Source: Bosea vestrisii (GTDB taxonomy: Bacteria; Pseudomonadota; Alphaproteobacteria; Rhizobiales; Beijerinckiaceae). From it: a stretch of DNA of 64,000 nucleotides. The position numbers and the translations under genes are program-made. The notes beneath the pieces were generated by a model. That model was not told the DNA's origin. It did no database searches and saw only the letters and a list, made by a program, of their open reading frames with translations. Location: the NCBI RefSeq assembly GCF_030144325.1, contig NZ_CP126307.1, positions 2,480,001 to 2,544,000 of the forward strand. Reading direction: 5' to 3'. This document shows positions 55,943 to 64,000 of this stretch, one piece after another. Position 1 is the first letter of the stretch, and each line of letters opens with the position of its first letter.

Positions 55943-57217
55943 ATGAGCGAGCCGCATCATGTCGTCGTGATTGGTGGCGGCTTCGCCGGGCTCGAAACCG
56001 TGCACCGGCTGGCGGGTGCGAACGTGCGGATCACCATCGTCGACCGCCGCAACCATCATCTCTTCCAGCCGTTGCTCTACCAGGTCGCCACCGCCTCGCT
56101 CGCGACCTCCGAGATCGCCTGGCCGATCCGGCATCTGTTCCGGCGGCGCAGCGAGGTGACGACCCTACTGGCCGAGGTGACCGGGATCGACACGGCCCGA
56201 CGCGAGGTCGCGCTCTCGACCGGCGAGACGCTGGCCTACGACACGCTCGTCGTCGCCACCGGCGCGACCCACGCCTATTTCGGCCATGACGACTGGGAGC
56301 CCTATGCGCCGGGCCTGAAGACCCTCGAAGACGCGACCACGGTCCGCCGCCGCATCCTGCTTGCCTTCGAGCAGGCCGAAGCGGAGATCGACGCCGCGCG
56401 CCGTGCGGCGTTGCTGACCTTCGTCGTCATCGGCGCCGGCCCGACCGGCGTCGAACTCGCCGGCACGATCGCCGAGCTGGCGCGCGCTACCCTGCCCGAG
56501 GATTTCCGCCGGATCGACACGCGCGAGACCCGCGTCGTGCTGGTCGAAGCCGGCGAGCGCATCCTGCCCGGCTTCGCCGAGGATCTGTCGCGCTACGCCC
56601 ATGAGGCGCTGCAGCGCATCGGCGTCGAGATTCGCACCGGCGCGCCCGTCACCGCTTGCGATAGCGCGGGTGTCTCGATCGGACCGGAGAAACTCCCGGC
56701 CGCGACGGTGATCTGGGCGGCCGGCGTGCGCGCCTCGCCGGCAGGCACCTGGCTCGATGCCCCCATGGACCGCGCCGGCCGCGTCCAGGTCGAAGCCGAG
56801 CTCACCGTGCCCGGTCGGCCGGACGTCTTCGTCATCGGCGACACCGCGAGCGTGATGGACCAGGACGGCAAGCCGGTTCCCGGCATCGCGCCCGCAGCCA
56901 AGCAGCAGGGCCGCCATGTCGCGGCGACGATCAAGCGCCGGCTCGCCGGAGACAAGGCGCCCCGCCCCTTCGCCTACAGCCATGCCGGCAGCCTGGCCAC
57001 GATCGGCAAGCGCGCCGCGATCATCGATTTCGGCCGGGTGAAGCTGAAGGGCTGGCTCGCCTGGTGGCTCTGGGGCCTGGCGCACATCTACTTCCTGATC
57101 GGAGTGCGCAACCGCGTCAGCGTCGCGCTGAGCTGGCTCTGGATCCACGCACGTGACCAGCGCAGCGCGCGGCTGATCACCCAGCGCGACGTGAAGCAGC
57201 CGAGCGGCGGGAACTGA
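55943..57217 (+). CDS. ndh: Type II NADH:quinone oxidoreductase
   Basis: A 424-residue flavoprotein with an N-terminal FAD motif VVVIGGGFAGLETVHRL, RNHHLFQPLLYQVATASLA, a second dinucleotide (NADH) fold FVVIGAGPTGVELAGTIAEL and DVFVIGDTA. The C-terminal amphipathic/hydrophobic tail LAWWLWGLAHIYFLIG anchors NDH-2 to the membrane. It passes electrons from NADH to quinone without pumping protons. ATG 55943 follows GACGAGGGG. It is probably monocistronic. Confidence 0.92.
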   Translation: MSEPHHVVVIGGGFAGLETVHRLAGANVRITIVDRRNHHLFQPLLYQVATASLATSEIAWPIRHLFRRRSEVTTLLAEVTGIDTARREVALSTGETLAYDTLVVATGATHAYFGHDDWEPYAPGLKTLEDATTVRRRILLAFEQAEAEIDAARRAALLTFVVIGAGPTGVELAGTIAELARATLPEDFRRIDTRETRVVLVEAGERILPGFAEDLSRYAHEALQRIGVEIRTGAPVTACDSAGVSIGPEKLPAATVIWAAGVRASPAGTWLDAPMDRAGRVQVEAELTVPGRPDVFVIGDTASVMDQDGKPVPGIAPAAKQQGRHVAATIKRRLAGDKAPRPFAYSHAGSLATIGKRAAIIDFGRVKLKGWLAWWLWGLAHIYFLIGVRNRVSVALSWLWIHARDQRSARLITQRDVKQPSGGN

Positions 57218-57222
57218 CAGGC

Positions 57223-57330
57223 GTCATGCTCGGACTTGACCCGAGCATCTCAGGCCGGATGAGTCTCCGGTCGTTGCCTTCTCGTCACGAGATTCTCGGG
57301 TCTGCGCTTCGCTCCGCCCGAGAATGACGT
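57223..57330. repeat. Palindromic intergenic element E
   Basis: Inverted ends GCGTCATGCTCGG...CCGAGCATCTC and GAGATTCTCGG...CCGAGAATGACGT, each itself a hairpin. It fills the gap between the convergent ndh and pgi genes and may terminate both. Similar in style to element D (GTCAT...ATGAC ends). Confidence 0.65.
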
Positions 57331-57336
57331 CAGCGC

Positions 57337-58965
57337 CTACTGCCCGGTCAGATAGCGCGCCAGCCCCGCCGTCGAGGAGTCATGCGCCTCAGCCGGCGCC
57401 TTGCCCTCGATCACCGGCAGCAGCGCCGTCGCCAGCTCCTTGCCGAGTTCGACGCCCCATTGGTCGAAGGCGTTGATGTCGAACACCGCCGCCTCGACGA
57501 AGACACGGTGCTCGTAGAGCGCGATCAGCCGCCCGAGCGTGAACGGGTCGAGCTTGCGGTAAGCGATGGTCACGCTCGGCCGGTTGCCGGGGAAGACCTT
57601 GTGCGGCGCAAGGTGCTCGATCGCGTCCGGCGAAAGGCCCTGCTTGGCGAGCTGCGCCTTCGCCTCCTCGAGCGTGCGCCCCTTCATCATCGCCTCGCTC
57701 TGGGCGAGGCAATTGGCGAGCAGCAGGCGATGCTGATGGGCGAGCTCAGGCTCGTGCCCTTCGGCCGCGACCAGGAATTCGCAGGGGATGATGTCGGTGC
57801 CCTGGTGCAGCAGCTGGAAGAAAGCGTGCTGGCCATTGGTTCCGGGCTCGCCCCAGACCAGCGGGCCGGTCGGCCGTGTCACCGCGCCGCCCGCCTTGTG
57901 CACGCGCTTGCCGTTCGACTCCATGTCGAGCTGCTGCAGATAGGCCGGCAGTCGTGCAAGGCGCTGGTCGTAAGGCAGGACGGCGCGGGCCGGGTAGCCG
58001 CAGCTCTCGCGATGCCAGAGCCCGATCAGCGCGAACAGCACCGGCAGGTTCTCATTGAGCGGCGCGGTGCGAAAATGCTCGTCCATCGCATGCGCGCCGG
58101 CGAGGAAGGCGCGGAAATTCTCCGGCCCGATTGCGATCATCACCGGCAGGCCGATCGCCGACCAGACCGAATAGCGCCCGCCAACCCAGTCCCAGAAGCC
58201 GAAGATGCGGTCGGGCGCGATGCCGAAGGTGGCGACCTTGTCGAGCGCGGTCGAGACCGCGGCGAAGTGCTTGGCCACCGCCTCTTCCCCAAGCGCGCTG
58301 GCGATCCAGCGCCGCGCCGTCGCGGCATTGGTCATGGTCTCGATCGTGGTGAAGGTCTTGGACGCGACGATCACCAGCGTGCGAGCCGGATCGAGCTTCG
58401 CCAGGGTGTCTGCGATATGAGCGCCGTCGATGTTGGAGACGTAATGCAGGCGCGGCCCGTCATGATAGGGCGCAAGCGCCAGCGTCGCCATCACCGGGCC
58501 GAGATCGGAGCCGCCGATGCCGATATTGACGACATCGCTGAAGCGCCCGCCATCGGCCGCCGCGATCCTGCCGCTGCGGATGCCTTCGGCGAAGGCGGCC
58601 ATCCGCTCCAGAACCGCGTTCACATCCGGCATGACGTCGACGCCGTCGACCATGACGGGCCGGCCGGACTGGTTGCGCAGCGCCGTATGCAGCACGGCGC
58701 GGCCCTCGGTCGTGTTGATCGGCTCGCCGGCGAACATGGCGTCGCGCTTGCCCTGAACATCCGCCGCCTCGGCGAGCGCCTGCAGCAGCGCCATGGTCTC
58801 AGCTGTCACCGCCGCCTTGGAATAGTCGAGCACGAGATCGTCGAGCCGGACCGAAAACGTGGAAAAGCGCTGCGGGTCGGCGGCGAAGAGTTCGCGCAGG
58901 TGGTGAGATACGGTTCGGGTACGATGCGCGGCGATATCCGCCCAGGCCTTCTCCAGCACGATCAT
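57337..58965 (-). CDS. pgi: Glucose-6-phosphate isomerase
   Basis: A 542-residue enzyme of normal family length that interconverts glucose-6-P and fructose-6-P. Conserved blocks are VVNIGIGGSDLGPVMATLAL, VIVASKTFTTIETMTNA, FGFWDWVGGRYSVWSAIGL and the PGI signature in GPLVWGEPGTNGQHAFFQLL. ATG 58965 follows a GAGGAGA site. It is 109 bases after the PfkB kinase gene, which suggests a hexose module. Confidence 0.96.
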   Translation of the reverse strand: MIVLEKAWADIAAHRTRTVSHHLRELFAADPQRFSTFSVRLDDLVLDYSKAAVTAETMALLQALAEAADVQGKRDAMFAGEPINTTEGRAVLHTALRNQSGRPVMVDGVDVMPDVNAVLERMAAFAEGIRSGRIAAADGGRFSDVVNIGIGGSDLGPVMATLALAPYHDGPRLHYVSNIDGAHIADTLAKLDPARTLVIVASKTFTTIETMTNAATARRWIASALGEEAVAKHFAAVSTALDKVATFGIAPDRIFGFWDWVGGRYSVWSAIGLPVMIAIGPENFRAFLAGAHAMDEHFRTAPLNENLPVLFALIGLWHRESCGYPARAVLPYDQRLARLPAYLQQLDMESNGKRVHKAGGAVTRPTGPLVWGEPGTNGQHAFFQLLHQGTDIIPCEFLVAAEGHEPELAHQHRLLLANCLAQSEAMMKGRTLEEAKAQLAKQGLSPDAIEHLAPHKVFPGNRPSVTIAYRKLDPFTLGRLIALYEHRVFVEAAVFDINAFDQWGVELGKELATALLPVIEGKAPAEAHDSSTAGLARYLTGQ

Positions 58966-59074
58966 TCTCCTCGATGCTTGCGAACGGCCGCGATCCGGCA
59001 AGCCGAGGTAGCATAGCGATAGCGCCGAGGTCACGGCAGCAGCTGGGCAGGACGGCCATGCAGAAGGAGGACCA

Positions 59075-60028
59075 TCAGCCCAAACGGGCCAGCTCCGTCT
59101 GCACTTCTACCGCTTTCGGCAGATCGGCCCCGCGACGTCCGACCGTGATGGAAGCAGCGATTGCGGCATAGGTCAGCAACTCGCCCAATGCCGCTCGATC
59201 GAGCCCAGCGACGCCTTCTATGCTCAACCGATCCCTCTGCGACAGCCACGCCAGCAATGCGGCATGGAAGCTGTCGCCGGCGCCCACCGTGTCACGGACG
59301 CTGACCGCCCTGGCCGGCAGTTCAACCTGCTCGGCGGCGCAAAAGCCGATCGCACCGTCCGCGCCGCGCGTGATCACCACCAGCTTCGCGCCAAGCCCCA
59401 GCCAGTAGGCGGCCGCCTCCTGCAGCGACAGGCGCCCGCCCCAGGCGATGCGGATGTCCTCGTCACTCGCCTTGATGATGGTCGCGACGCGATAGAACCG
59501 CTCGGCGGCATCAGCCCACAGCGCCATGTCCGGCACGACACCCGGTCGCAGGTTGGGATCGACGCTGATCACCCGGCGGCCATGCTCGCGCTCGGCCAGA
59601 AGCGCGAGCGTCGCGCCTGTCGGCTCGACCGCCATGCTGTAGGAGCCGAAGCTGAGCGCCTGCACCTCGGATGCCAGCTCGGCCGGCAGCTCGGCCGGCA
59701 TCAGGAAGCGGTCGGCAGCGCCTTCGCCATGGAAACCGTAGCTCGGCTGTCCGCCCCCTCCTGTGGCGACGGCCGAGATGGTCGAGAGCCGGTCGCTGCG
59801 GACGATGAAGCGGCCATCGACACCTTCCTGCCTCAGCCGCTCTGCCAGCATCGTGCCGATGCCATCGCGCGCGATCGCCCCGAGGAAGCCGACCGGCACG
59901 CCGAGCCGCGCCAGGCCGATCGCGACATTGAACGGCGAGCCGCCGGCAACGGCGCGCCCGGCCATCTCGGCCCCCTCAGGGGCATCAAGGAAGAGGTCGA
60001 CGAGCGCCTCGCCACAGACCAGGATCAT
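59075..60028 (-). CDS. PfkB-family carbohydrate kinase, fructokinase-like
   Basis: A 317-residue ribokinase-fold kinase. It starts ILVCGEALVDLFLD, has GGSPFNVAIGLARLG, the conserved SVDPNLRPGV and the catalytic anion-hole motif DTVGAGDSFHAALL. The pattern is closest to fructokinases. With pgi downstream it would feed fructose-6-P into the hexose pool, perhaps from sugars freed by the GH31 system. It overlaps the IclR gene by 4 bases (ATGA). Confidence 0.9.
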   Translation of the reverse strand: MILVCGEALVDLFLDAPEGAEMAGRAVAGGSPFNVAIGLARLGVPVGFLGAIARDGIGTMLAERLRQEGVDGRFIVRSDRLSTISAVATGGGGQPSYGFHGEGAADRFLMPAELPAELASEVQALSFGSYSMAVEPTGATLALLAEREHGRRVISVDPNLRPGVVPDMALWADAAERFYRVATIIKASDEDIRIAWGGRLSLQEAAAYWLGLGAKLVVITRGADGAIGFCAAEQVELPARAVSVRDTVGAGDSFHAALLAWLSQRDRLSIEGVAGLDRAALGELLTYAAIAASITVGRRGADLPKAVEVQTELARLG

Positions 60029-60834
60029 GACACCGTGCTCAGGCTACGTGAGGGATGGCGCAAGGCCGGATCGAACGGATTGAGCATGGCGCCCAATGTC
60101 GCCGCTTCCGTCTTGAGAATGGCGACGACGCCTGGCAGGCGCTCGGGACGTAAGCGATCCGCCAGCGTGCCGACGCTGAGCGCCGCAACGGCGCGCCCCT
60201 GCGCATCGAAGACCGGTACGCCCAGGCCCGCCATGCCCGGGATCAGCCCGGTATTGAGATTGACCCAGCCCTGCTCGCGCGCCTTGCCCAGTTCGACGCG
60301 CAGCGCCGCCTCGTCGAGAAAGCCGCGATCGAGCAGGCGCGGCACGTTGAAGCGGATCACCGCCTCGCGCTCAGCCTCGGGCAGATGGGCGAGGATGGCG
60401 AGACTCCCCTGCCCCAGTCCGAGCGGCACCTTGCCGCCGATATCGCCGGTGAAGGAGCGGATCGGGAACGGCCCCTCGATCCGGTCGAGGCAGACAGCGT
60501 CGTAGCCGTTGCGGACGAGCAGGAAGATCGTGTCGGTCAGCGTCGCCGAGAGGCGCAGCAGCACCGGCTTGGCGAGGTCGCGCAGGCCGTCGGCATGGCC
60601 GGCGCGCGCCGCCAGCACGAAGAAGTCGAGCGCCAGCCGGTAGCGCTTGCCGGTCTGCTCGACGAAGCCCTCGGCGGCAAAGTCCTGCAGCGCGCGATGC
60701 GCCGTCGGCTGGCTGCAGCCGGCCTGCTCGGCGAGGTCCTTGAGGCGGATACCCCCGGCGTCGGCCGCCCCGACAAGGCGCAGCAGGCCGAGCGCACGGC
60801 GCAGGCTGGAGAGAGGCTCGGCAGAATCAGACAT
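60025..60834 (-). CDS. IclR-family transcriptional regulator
   Basis: A 269-residue IclR protein with an N-terminal winged helix (about 8-68, with GIRLKDLAEQAGCSQPTAHR) and a C-terminal GAF-like effector domain (GKVPLGLGQGSLAILAHLP, GMAGLGVPVFDAQGRAVAAL). It is translationally coupled to the kinase and divergent from the PotABC-like importer, so either may be its target. The dyad at 60877 lies in the shared gap. Confidence 0.92.
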   Translation of the reverse strand: MSDSAEPLSSLRRALGLLRLVGAADAGGIRLKDLAEQAGCSQPTAHRALQDFAAEGFVEQTGKRYRLALDFFVLAARAGHADGLRDLAKPVLLRLSATLTDTIFLLVRNGYDAVCLDRIEGPFPIRSFTGDIGGKVPLGLGQGSLAILAHLPEAEREAVIRFNVPRLLDRGFLDEAALRVELGKAREQGWVNLNTGLIPGMAGLGVPVFDAQGRAVAALSVGTLADRLRPERLPGVVAILKTEAATLGAMLNPFDPALRHPSRSLSTVS

Positions 60835-60876
60835 CCATCTACGTTAATCGCTTAGACAAGTAGTCGCAATAAATTT

Positions 60877-60895
60877 CATATAACGGAATTATATG
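60877..60895. promoter_or_regulatory. Candidate IclR operator
   Basis: CATATAA-CGGAA-TTATATG is a perfect 7-base inverted repeat. A related half-site, ATACGGAATT, lies at 60911-60920. Both are in the AT-rich gap between the IclR gene and the importer. Confidence 0.5.
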
Positions 60896-61012
60896 GATTA
60901 AAATTCTCTCATACGGAATTCTTCGTTGACGAAGTTCCACTCCTGCCGCTTCCTCCCAGCATAAGGCAAGAGACCCCGATGAGCGGGCGGGGCAGGTCAA
61001 GCGGGAGAAGTC

Positions 61013-62068
61013 ATGGGCTTTCTGACGCTGGAGAAGCTGAGCAAGGTCTATGGCGACTTTGCCGCCGCGCGCGACATCGACCTCAGCGTCGCCAAGGGCG
61101 AGTTCGTCTCGCTGCTCGGCCCCTCCGGCTGCGGCAAGACCACGACGCTGCAGATGATCGCCGGGCTGGTCGAGCCGACCACCGGGACGATCATGCTCGA
61201 CGGCCGCGACATCACCCGCGAGAAGCCGAACAAGCGCGGCCTCGGCATCGTCTTCCAGAGCTACGCGCTCTTTCCGCACATGACGGTGGCTGAGAACGTC
61301 GCCTTCGGCCTGGAGATGCGCAAGATCGCAAAGGCCGGGCGCGACGAACGGGTCAAGGCCATGCTCGCCCTCGTGCATCTGAATCCGTTGGCCGAACGCT
61401 ATCCGCGCCAGCTCTCCGGCGGCCAGCGCCAGCGCGTCGCCATCGCCCGCGCCCTCGTCATCCAGCCGCCGGTGCTGCTGCTCGACGAACCGCTCTCCAA
61501 TCTCGACGCCAAATTGCGGGAGGAGATGCAGTTCGAACTGCGCCGCATCCAGCAGCGCGTCGGCACCACCACGATCATGGTCACGCACGACCAGTCCGAG
61601 GCGCTCTCGATCAGCGACCGCGTCGTGGTGATGGAACAGGGGCGGATGACGCAGGTCGACGCGCCCTACAAGCTCTACGAGAATCCGGCGACGCCATTCA
61701 TCTCCACCTTCGTCGGCAAGATGAACCGGCTGGAGGGCACCTGGCGCAAGGGCGCGGCCGAGGTCGCCGGGATCGCCCTGCCGGCCGAAGCCAGTGGGCT
61801 CGCCGAGGGTGCAGCCATCGCAGTGTCGATCCGCCCCGAGAAGATCGCGCTCAAGCCGCCTGGCCAAGGCCGCATCGACGGCACCATCGCCAACCGCTTC
61901 TTTCTCGGAAGCTCCTGGCTGTTCACGGTCGAGACCGCGGCTGGGCCGATCCTTGTCTCGCTGCCGAACGATGGCGAGGAGCCGGCTCGCGAGGGCGCAA
62001 AGGTCTCGCTCGACTGGGCCCCGGCCAGCCTGCGCATCGAACCGCTGGCGCAGGGAGCGGCGGCATGA
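61013..62068 (+). CDS. ABC transporter ATPase, PotA/FbpC type
   Basis: A 351-residue ATPase with Walker A GPSGCGKTT, signature QLSGGQRQRVAIARAL, Walker B VLLLDEPLSNLDA, H-loop MVTHDQSEALSIS and a C-terminal TOBE domain. It belongs to the spermidine/putrescine/Fe family of importers, which in alphaproteobacteria also carry opines and other amino compounds. It overlaps the first permease by 4 bases. No binding-protein gene is between it and the IclR gene; it may lie beyond the right edge. Confidence 0.92.
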   Translation: MGFLTLEKLSKVYGDFAAARDIDLSVAKGEFVSLLGPSGCGKTTTLQMIAGLVEPTTGTIMLDGRDITREKPNKRGLGIVFQSYALFPHMTVAENVAFGLEMRKIAKAGRDERVKAMLALVHLNPLAERYPRQLSGGQRQRVAIARALVIQPPVLLLDEPLSNLDAKLREEMQFELRRIQQRVGTTTIMVTHDQSEALSISDRVVVMEQGRMTQVDAPYKLYENPATPFISTFVGKMNRLEGTWRKGAAEVAGIALPAEASGLAEGAAIAVSIRPEKIALKPPGQGRIDGTIANRFFLGSSWLFTVETAAGPILVSLPNDGEEPAREGAKVSLDWAPASLRIEPLAQGAAA

Positions 62069-62922
62069 GCGTCGGGCGCTCCGCGGCAACACCGTTCTGG
62101 CTCGCCGGGCCAGGCGCGCTGCTCTTTCTCGGACTGATCATCCTGCCGCTCGCGCTGACCCTGATCCTCTCCTTCCACGCCTACGACCACACGACCGGCA
62201 TCAAGAACGAGTTCACCCTCAACCATTACGCTGCCGTGTTTTCGGACGAGTACTATCTCGGCATCTTCTGGCGCACGCTGCGGCTCGCAGGCCTGACCAC
62301 GCTGATCTGCGTCGTCATCGGCGCGCCCGAAGCCTATATCCTGTCGCGGATGCGCGATCCCTGGCGCTCGGTCTTCCTGCTGGTGATCATCGGGCCGCTG
62401 CTGGTCTCGGTCGTGGTCCGTGCTTTCGGCTGGAGCATGCTGCTCGGCTCGACCGGGCTGGTGAACCAGGCGCTGCAAGGCCTCGGCTTCGATAGTGTGC
62501 GGCTGCTCTATACCGAGACCGCGATCGTGATCGCGCTCGTCCACGTCATGCTGCCCTTCATGGTGATCCCGGTCTGGACCGCGCTACAGAAGCTCGATCC
62601 GATGGTCGAGGCCGCCGCCTGGGGCCTTGGCGCCTCGCATCTCACCGCCTTGCGCCGAGTCGTGCTGCCGCAGGTCTCGCTCGGCATGCTCTCCGGCAGC
62701 CTGATCGTCTTCGGCCTCTCGGCTTCGGCCTTCGCCATTCCCGGCCTGCTCGGCGGGCGCCGGCTCAAGATGGCGGCGACGCTGGTCTACGACGAATACA
62801 TGCACGAGCTGAACTGGCCGCTCGGCGCGACGATCGCGATCATCGTCCTCGTCGCCAATCTCGTGATCATGCTGGCCTATAACCGCGTCATCGAGACGCG
62901 CGCCCGCAAGGCTTTGGGGTGA
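62065..62922 (+). CDS. ABC permease, PotB type
   Basis: A 285-residue inner-membrane permease with about six helices. The EAA-like loop is MVEAAAWGLGASHLTALRRV, followed by VLPQVSLGMLSGSLIVFGLS. It is coupled to the ATPase and to the second permease by 4-base overlaps. Confidence 0.92.
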   Translation: MSVGRSAATPFWLAGPGALLFLGLIILPLALTLILSFHAYDHTTGIKNEFTLNHYAAVFSDEYYLGIFWRTLRLAGLTTLICVVIGAPEAYILSRMRDPWRSVFLLVIIGPLLVSVVVRAFGWSMLLGSTGLVNQALQGLGFDSVRLLYTETAIVIALVHVMLPFMVIPVWTALQKLDPMVEAAAWGLGASHLTALRRVVLPQVSLGMLSGSLIVFGLSASAFAIPGLLGGRRLKMAATLVYDEYMHELNWPLGATIAIIVLVANLVIMLAYNRVIETRARKALG

Positions 62923-63722
62923 GCGCCATGCAGAAGAACGGCCCCGTCGCCCTCCTCTTCCATACACTGGTCGTCGCCTTCGTGCTGGCGCCGCTCGTCG
63001 TGATCTGTCTTGTCGCCTTCACGCCGGAGAACACGCTCTCGATCCCGACCACCAGCTTCTCGCTGCGCTGGTTCAAGGCAATCTTCGAGCATCCCGACTT
63101 CGTTGCCTCTTTCGTCAACAGCCTCTGGCTGGCGACGCTCGCGGCGACGCTCGCGGTCGCGATCTCGGTGCCGGCCGCGCTCGCCATCGACCGCTATGAT
63201 TTCCCCGGTCGCAATGCGCTCAACGCGCTCTTTCTTTCGCCGCTGATCATCCCGCACCTCGTGCTAGGTGTCGCTTTCCTCAGGCTCTTCGCACTGATCG
63301 GCGCGACCGGCAGCTTCGCATGGCTCGTTGCGTGCCATGTCGTGGTGATCACGCCCTATGTGCTGCGGCTGGTGATGGCGGCCTTCACCGGGCTCGATCG
63401 CTCAGCCGAGCAGGCAGCGATGACGCTCGGCGCCTCGCACTGGACGGTGTTCCGCCGCGTCACCGCGCCGATGATCCTGCCCGGCATCACCGGCGGCTGG
63501 CTGCTCGCCTTCATCAACAGCTTCGACGAGCTGACCATGTCGATCTTCGTGACGTCACCGCAGACCGTGACCCTGCCGGTGCGCATGTACATGTACGCAA
63601 CCGAATCCATCGACCCGATGATGGCCGCGGTCTCGGCGCTGATGATCGCGCTGACAGCAGCCGCCATGCTGGTGCTCGACCGCGCCTTCGGCCTCGACAA
63701 GATCCTGGTCGGGCAGAAGTGA
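62919..63722 (+). CDS. ABC permease, PotC type
   Basis: A 267-residue inner-membrane permease. The EAA-like loop is SAEQAAMTLGASHWTVFRRV, followed by TAPMILPGITGGWLLAFINS. The GTG at 62919 overlaps the previous stop (GTGA); ATG 62928 is an alternative start. It completes the importer. Confidence 0.92.
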   Translation: MSAMQKNGPVALLFHTLVVAFVLAPLVVICLVAFTPENTLSIPTTSFSLRWFKAIFEHPDFVASFVNSLWLATLAATLAVAISVPAALAIDRYDFPGRNALNALFLSPLIIPHLVLGVAFLRLFALIGATGSFAWLVACHVVVITPYVLRLVMAAFTGLDRSAEQAAMTLGASHWTVFRRVTAPMILPGITGGWLLAFINSFDELTMSIFVTSPQTVTLPVRMYMYATESIDPMMAAVSALMIALTAAAMLVLDRAFGLDKILVGQK

Positions 63723-63723
63723 C

Positions 63724-64000
63724 ATGCCGCTCCTGCATCGCCTCGCCCGCACAGACCACCCGACCATCCCGTTCACGCTGGACGGCGTCGCTTGTGAGGG
63801 CCGCGTCGGCGACACCGTGCTGACCGCGATCCTCACCCACACCGAGCGCTTGCGCCTCAGCGAGTTCTCGGCCTCGCCGCGCGCCGGCTTCTGCCAGATG
63901 GGCGCCTGCCAGGATTGCTGGGTCGTACTCGAAAACGGCGAGCGCCTGCGCGCCTGCTCGGCAGCTTTGACCGCTGGTATGCGCATCATCACCCGCCGCA
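63724..64000 (+). CDS. (2Fe-2S)-binding subunit of HcnA/OoxA/LhpF-type dehydrogenase, 5' part
   Basis: The gene is cut by the right edge; 92 residues are visible. The domain carries a ferredoxin-like cluster motif with Cys spacing C-x4-C-x2-C (FCQMGACQDCWV) and a fourth Cys in LRACSAA. Short proteins of this sort are the iron-sulfur subunit of heteromeric flavin dehydrogenases for opines, hydrogen cyanide synthesis from glycine, or D-hydroxyproline. It follows the permease by one base, so the importer probably supplies its substrate. The FAD subunits should follow outside the window. Confidence 0.87.
   Translation, partial: MPLLHRLARTDHPTIPFTLDGVACEGRVGDTVLTAILTHTERLRLSEFSASPRAGFCQMGACQDCWVVLENGERLRACSAALTAGMRIITRR

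Noticed and set aside
57382..59016. 544-codon plus-strand frame opposite pgi
   Set aside because: Shadow of a highly conserved enzyme.

Overview
The window is GC-rich DNA with tightly packed, often 4-nt-overlapping genes, many solute-uptake ABC systems and divergent LysR/GntR/LacI/IclR/SorC regulators. Gene content and codon bias suggest an alphaproteobacterium, probably a soil or rhizosphere Hyphomicrobiales (Bosea-like). That placement is an inference from style and content, not from a marker gene. No rRNA, tRNA, transposase, integrase, phage gene or CRISPR array was seen.

Layout. (1) 1-2.9 kb: the 3' end of a DAO-family FAD oxidoreductase, a LysR regulator, and a divergent 3-oxoadipate enol-lactonase-like hydrolase preceded by what looks like the remnant of a Tat leader. 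(2) 3.3-9.7 kb: an envelope-type island with an OmpA-tail protein, an exported caspase-fold protein with intact His/Cys, a triple DUF4399 protein, a single DUF4399 protein, and an exported caspase-fold protein whose catalytic Cys is Ser, fused to a formylglycine-generating-enzyme-like domain. This is the best candidate for an undescribed system. (3) SelO at 9.7-11.2 kb. (4) 11.3-31.3 kb: two parallel minus-strand operons, each with aromatic-ring-type enzymes, a branched-chain-type ABC importer (SBP-LivHMGF) and an HGGYW alpha/beta hydrolase. They are headed by a GntR and a LysR regulator. Operon 1 has a gentisate-dioxygenase-like cupin, a fumarylacetoacetase-family hydrolase and a flavin reductase. 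Operon 2 has an aldehyde dehydrogenase, a DHDPS-type aldolase, a 3-hydroxyanthranilate dioxygenase and an aspartate dehydrogenase broken by a frameshift. The livG of operon 1 has lost its stop codon.

(5) 31.4-43.0 kb: a polyol/sugar catabolic operon: periplasmic binding protein, RbsA-like ATPase, RbsC-like permease, SorC regulator, aldo/keto reductase, GlpD/EryB-like FAD dehydrogenase, LsrF-like aldolase, FGGY kinase and GMC oxidoreductase. (6) 43.2-47.5 kb: hydroxyproline-type catabolism (proline racemase family, Ldh-family oxidoreductase, DHDPS-family deaminase, GntR regulator) with a shared TTGTCGACA operator. (7) 47.6-55.9 kb: a GH31 glycosidase with a carbohydrate ABC importer and a divergent LacI regulator. 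A perfect 18-bp operator lies between the two. (8) 55.9-60.8 kb: type II NADH dehydrogenase, Pgi, PfkB kinase and an IclR regulator. (9) 61.0-64.0 kb: a PotABC-like importer followed by the start of a (2Fe-2S) subunit of an HcnA/OoxA/LhpF-type dehydrogenase.

Five intergenic spaces hold palindromic repeats (three G/C-hairpin REP-like pairs, two elements with a GTCAT...ATGAC-type inverted end). Overall the window is a catabolic and uptake region, with one envelope island whose role cannot be read from the sequence.
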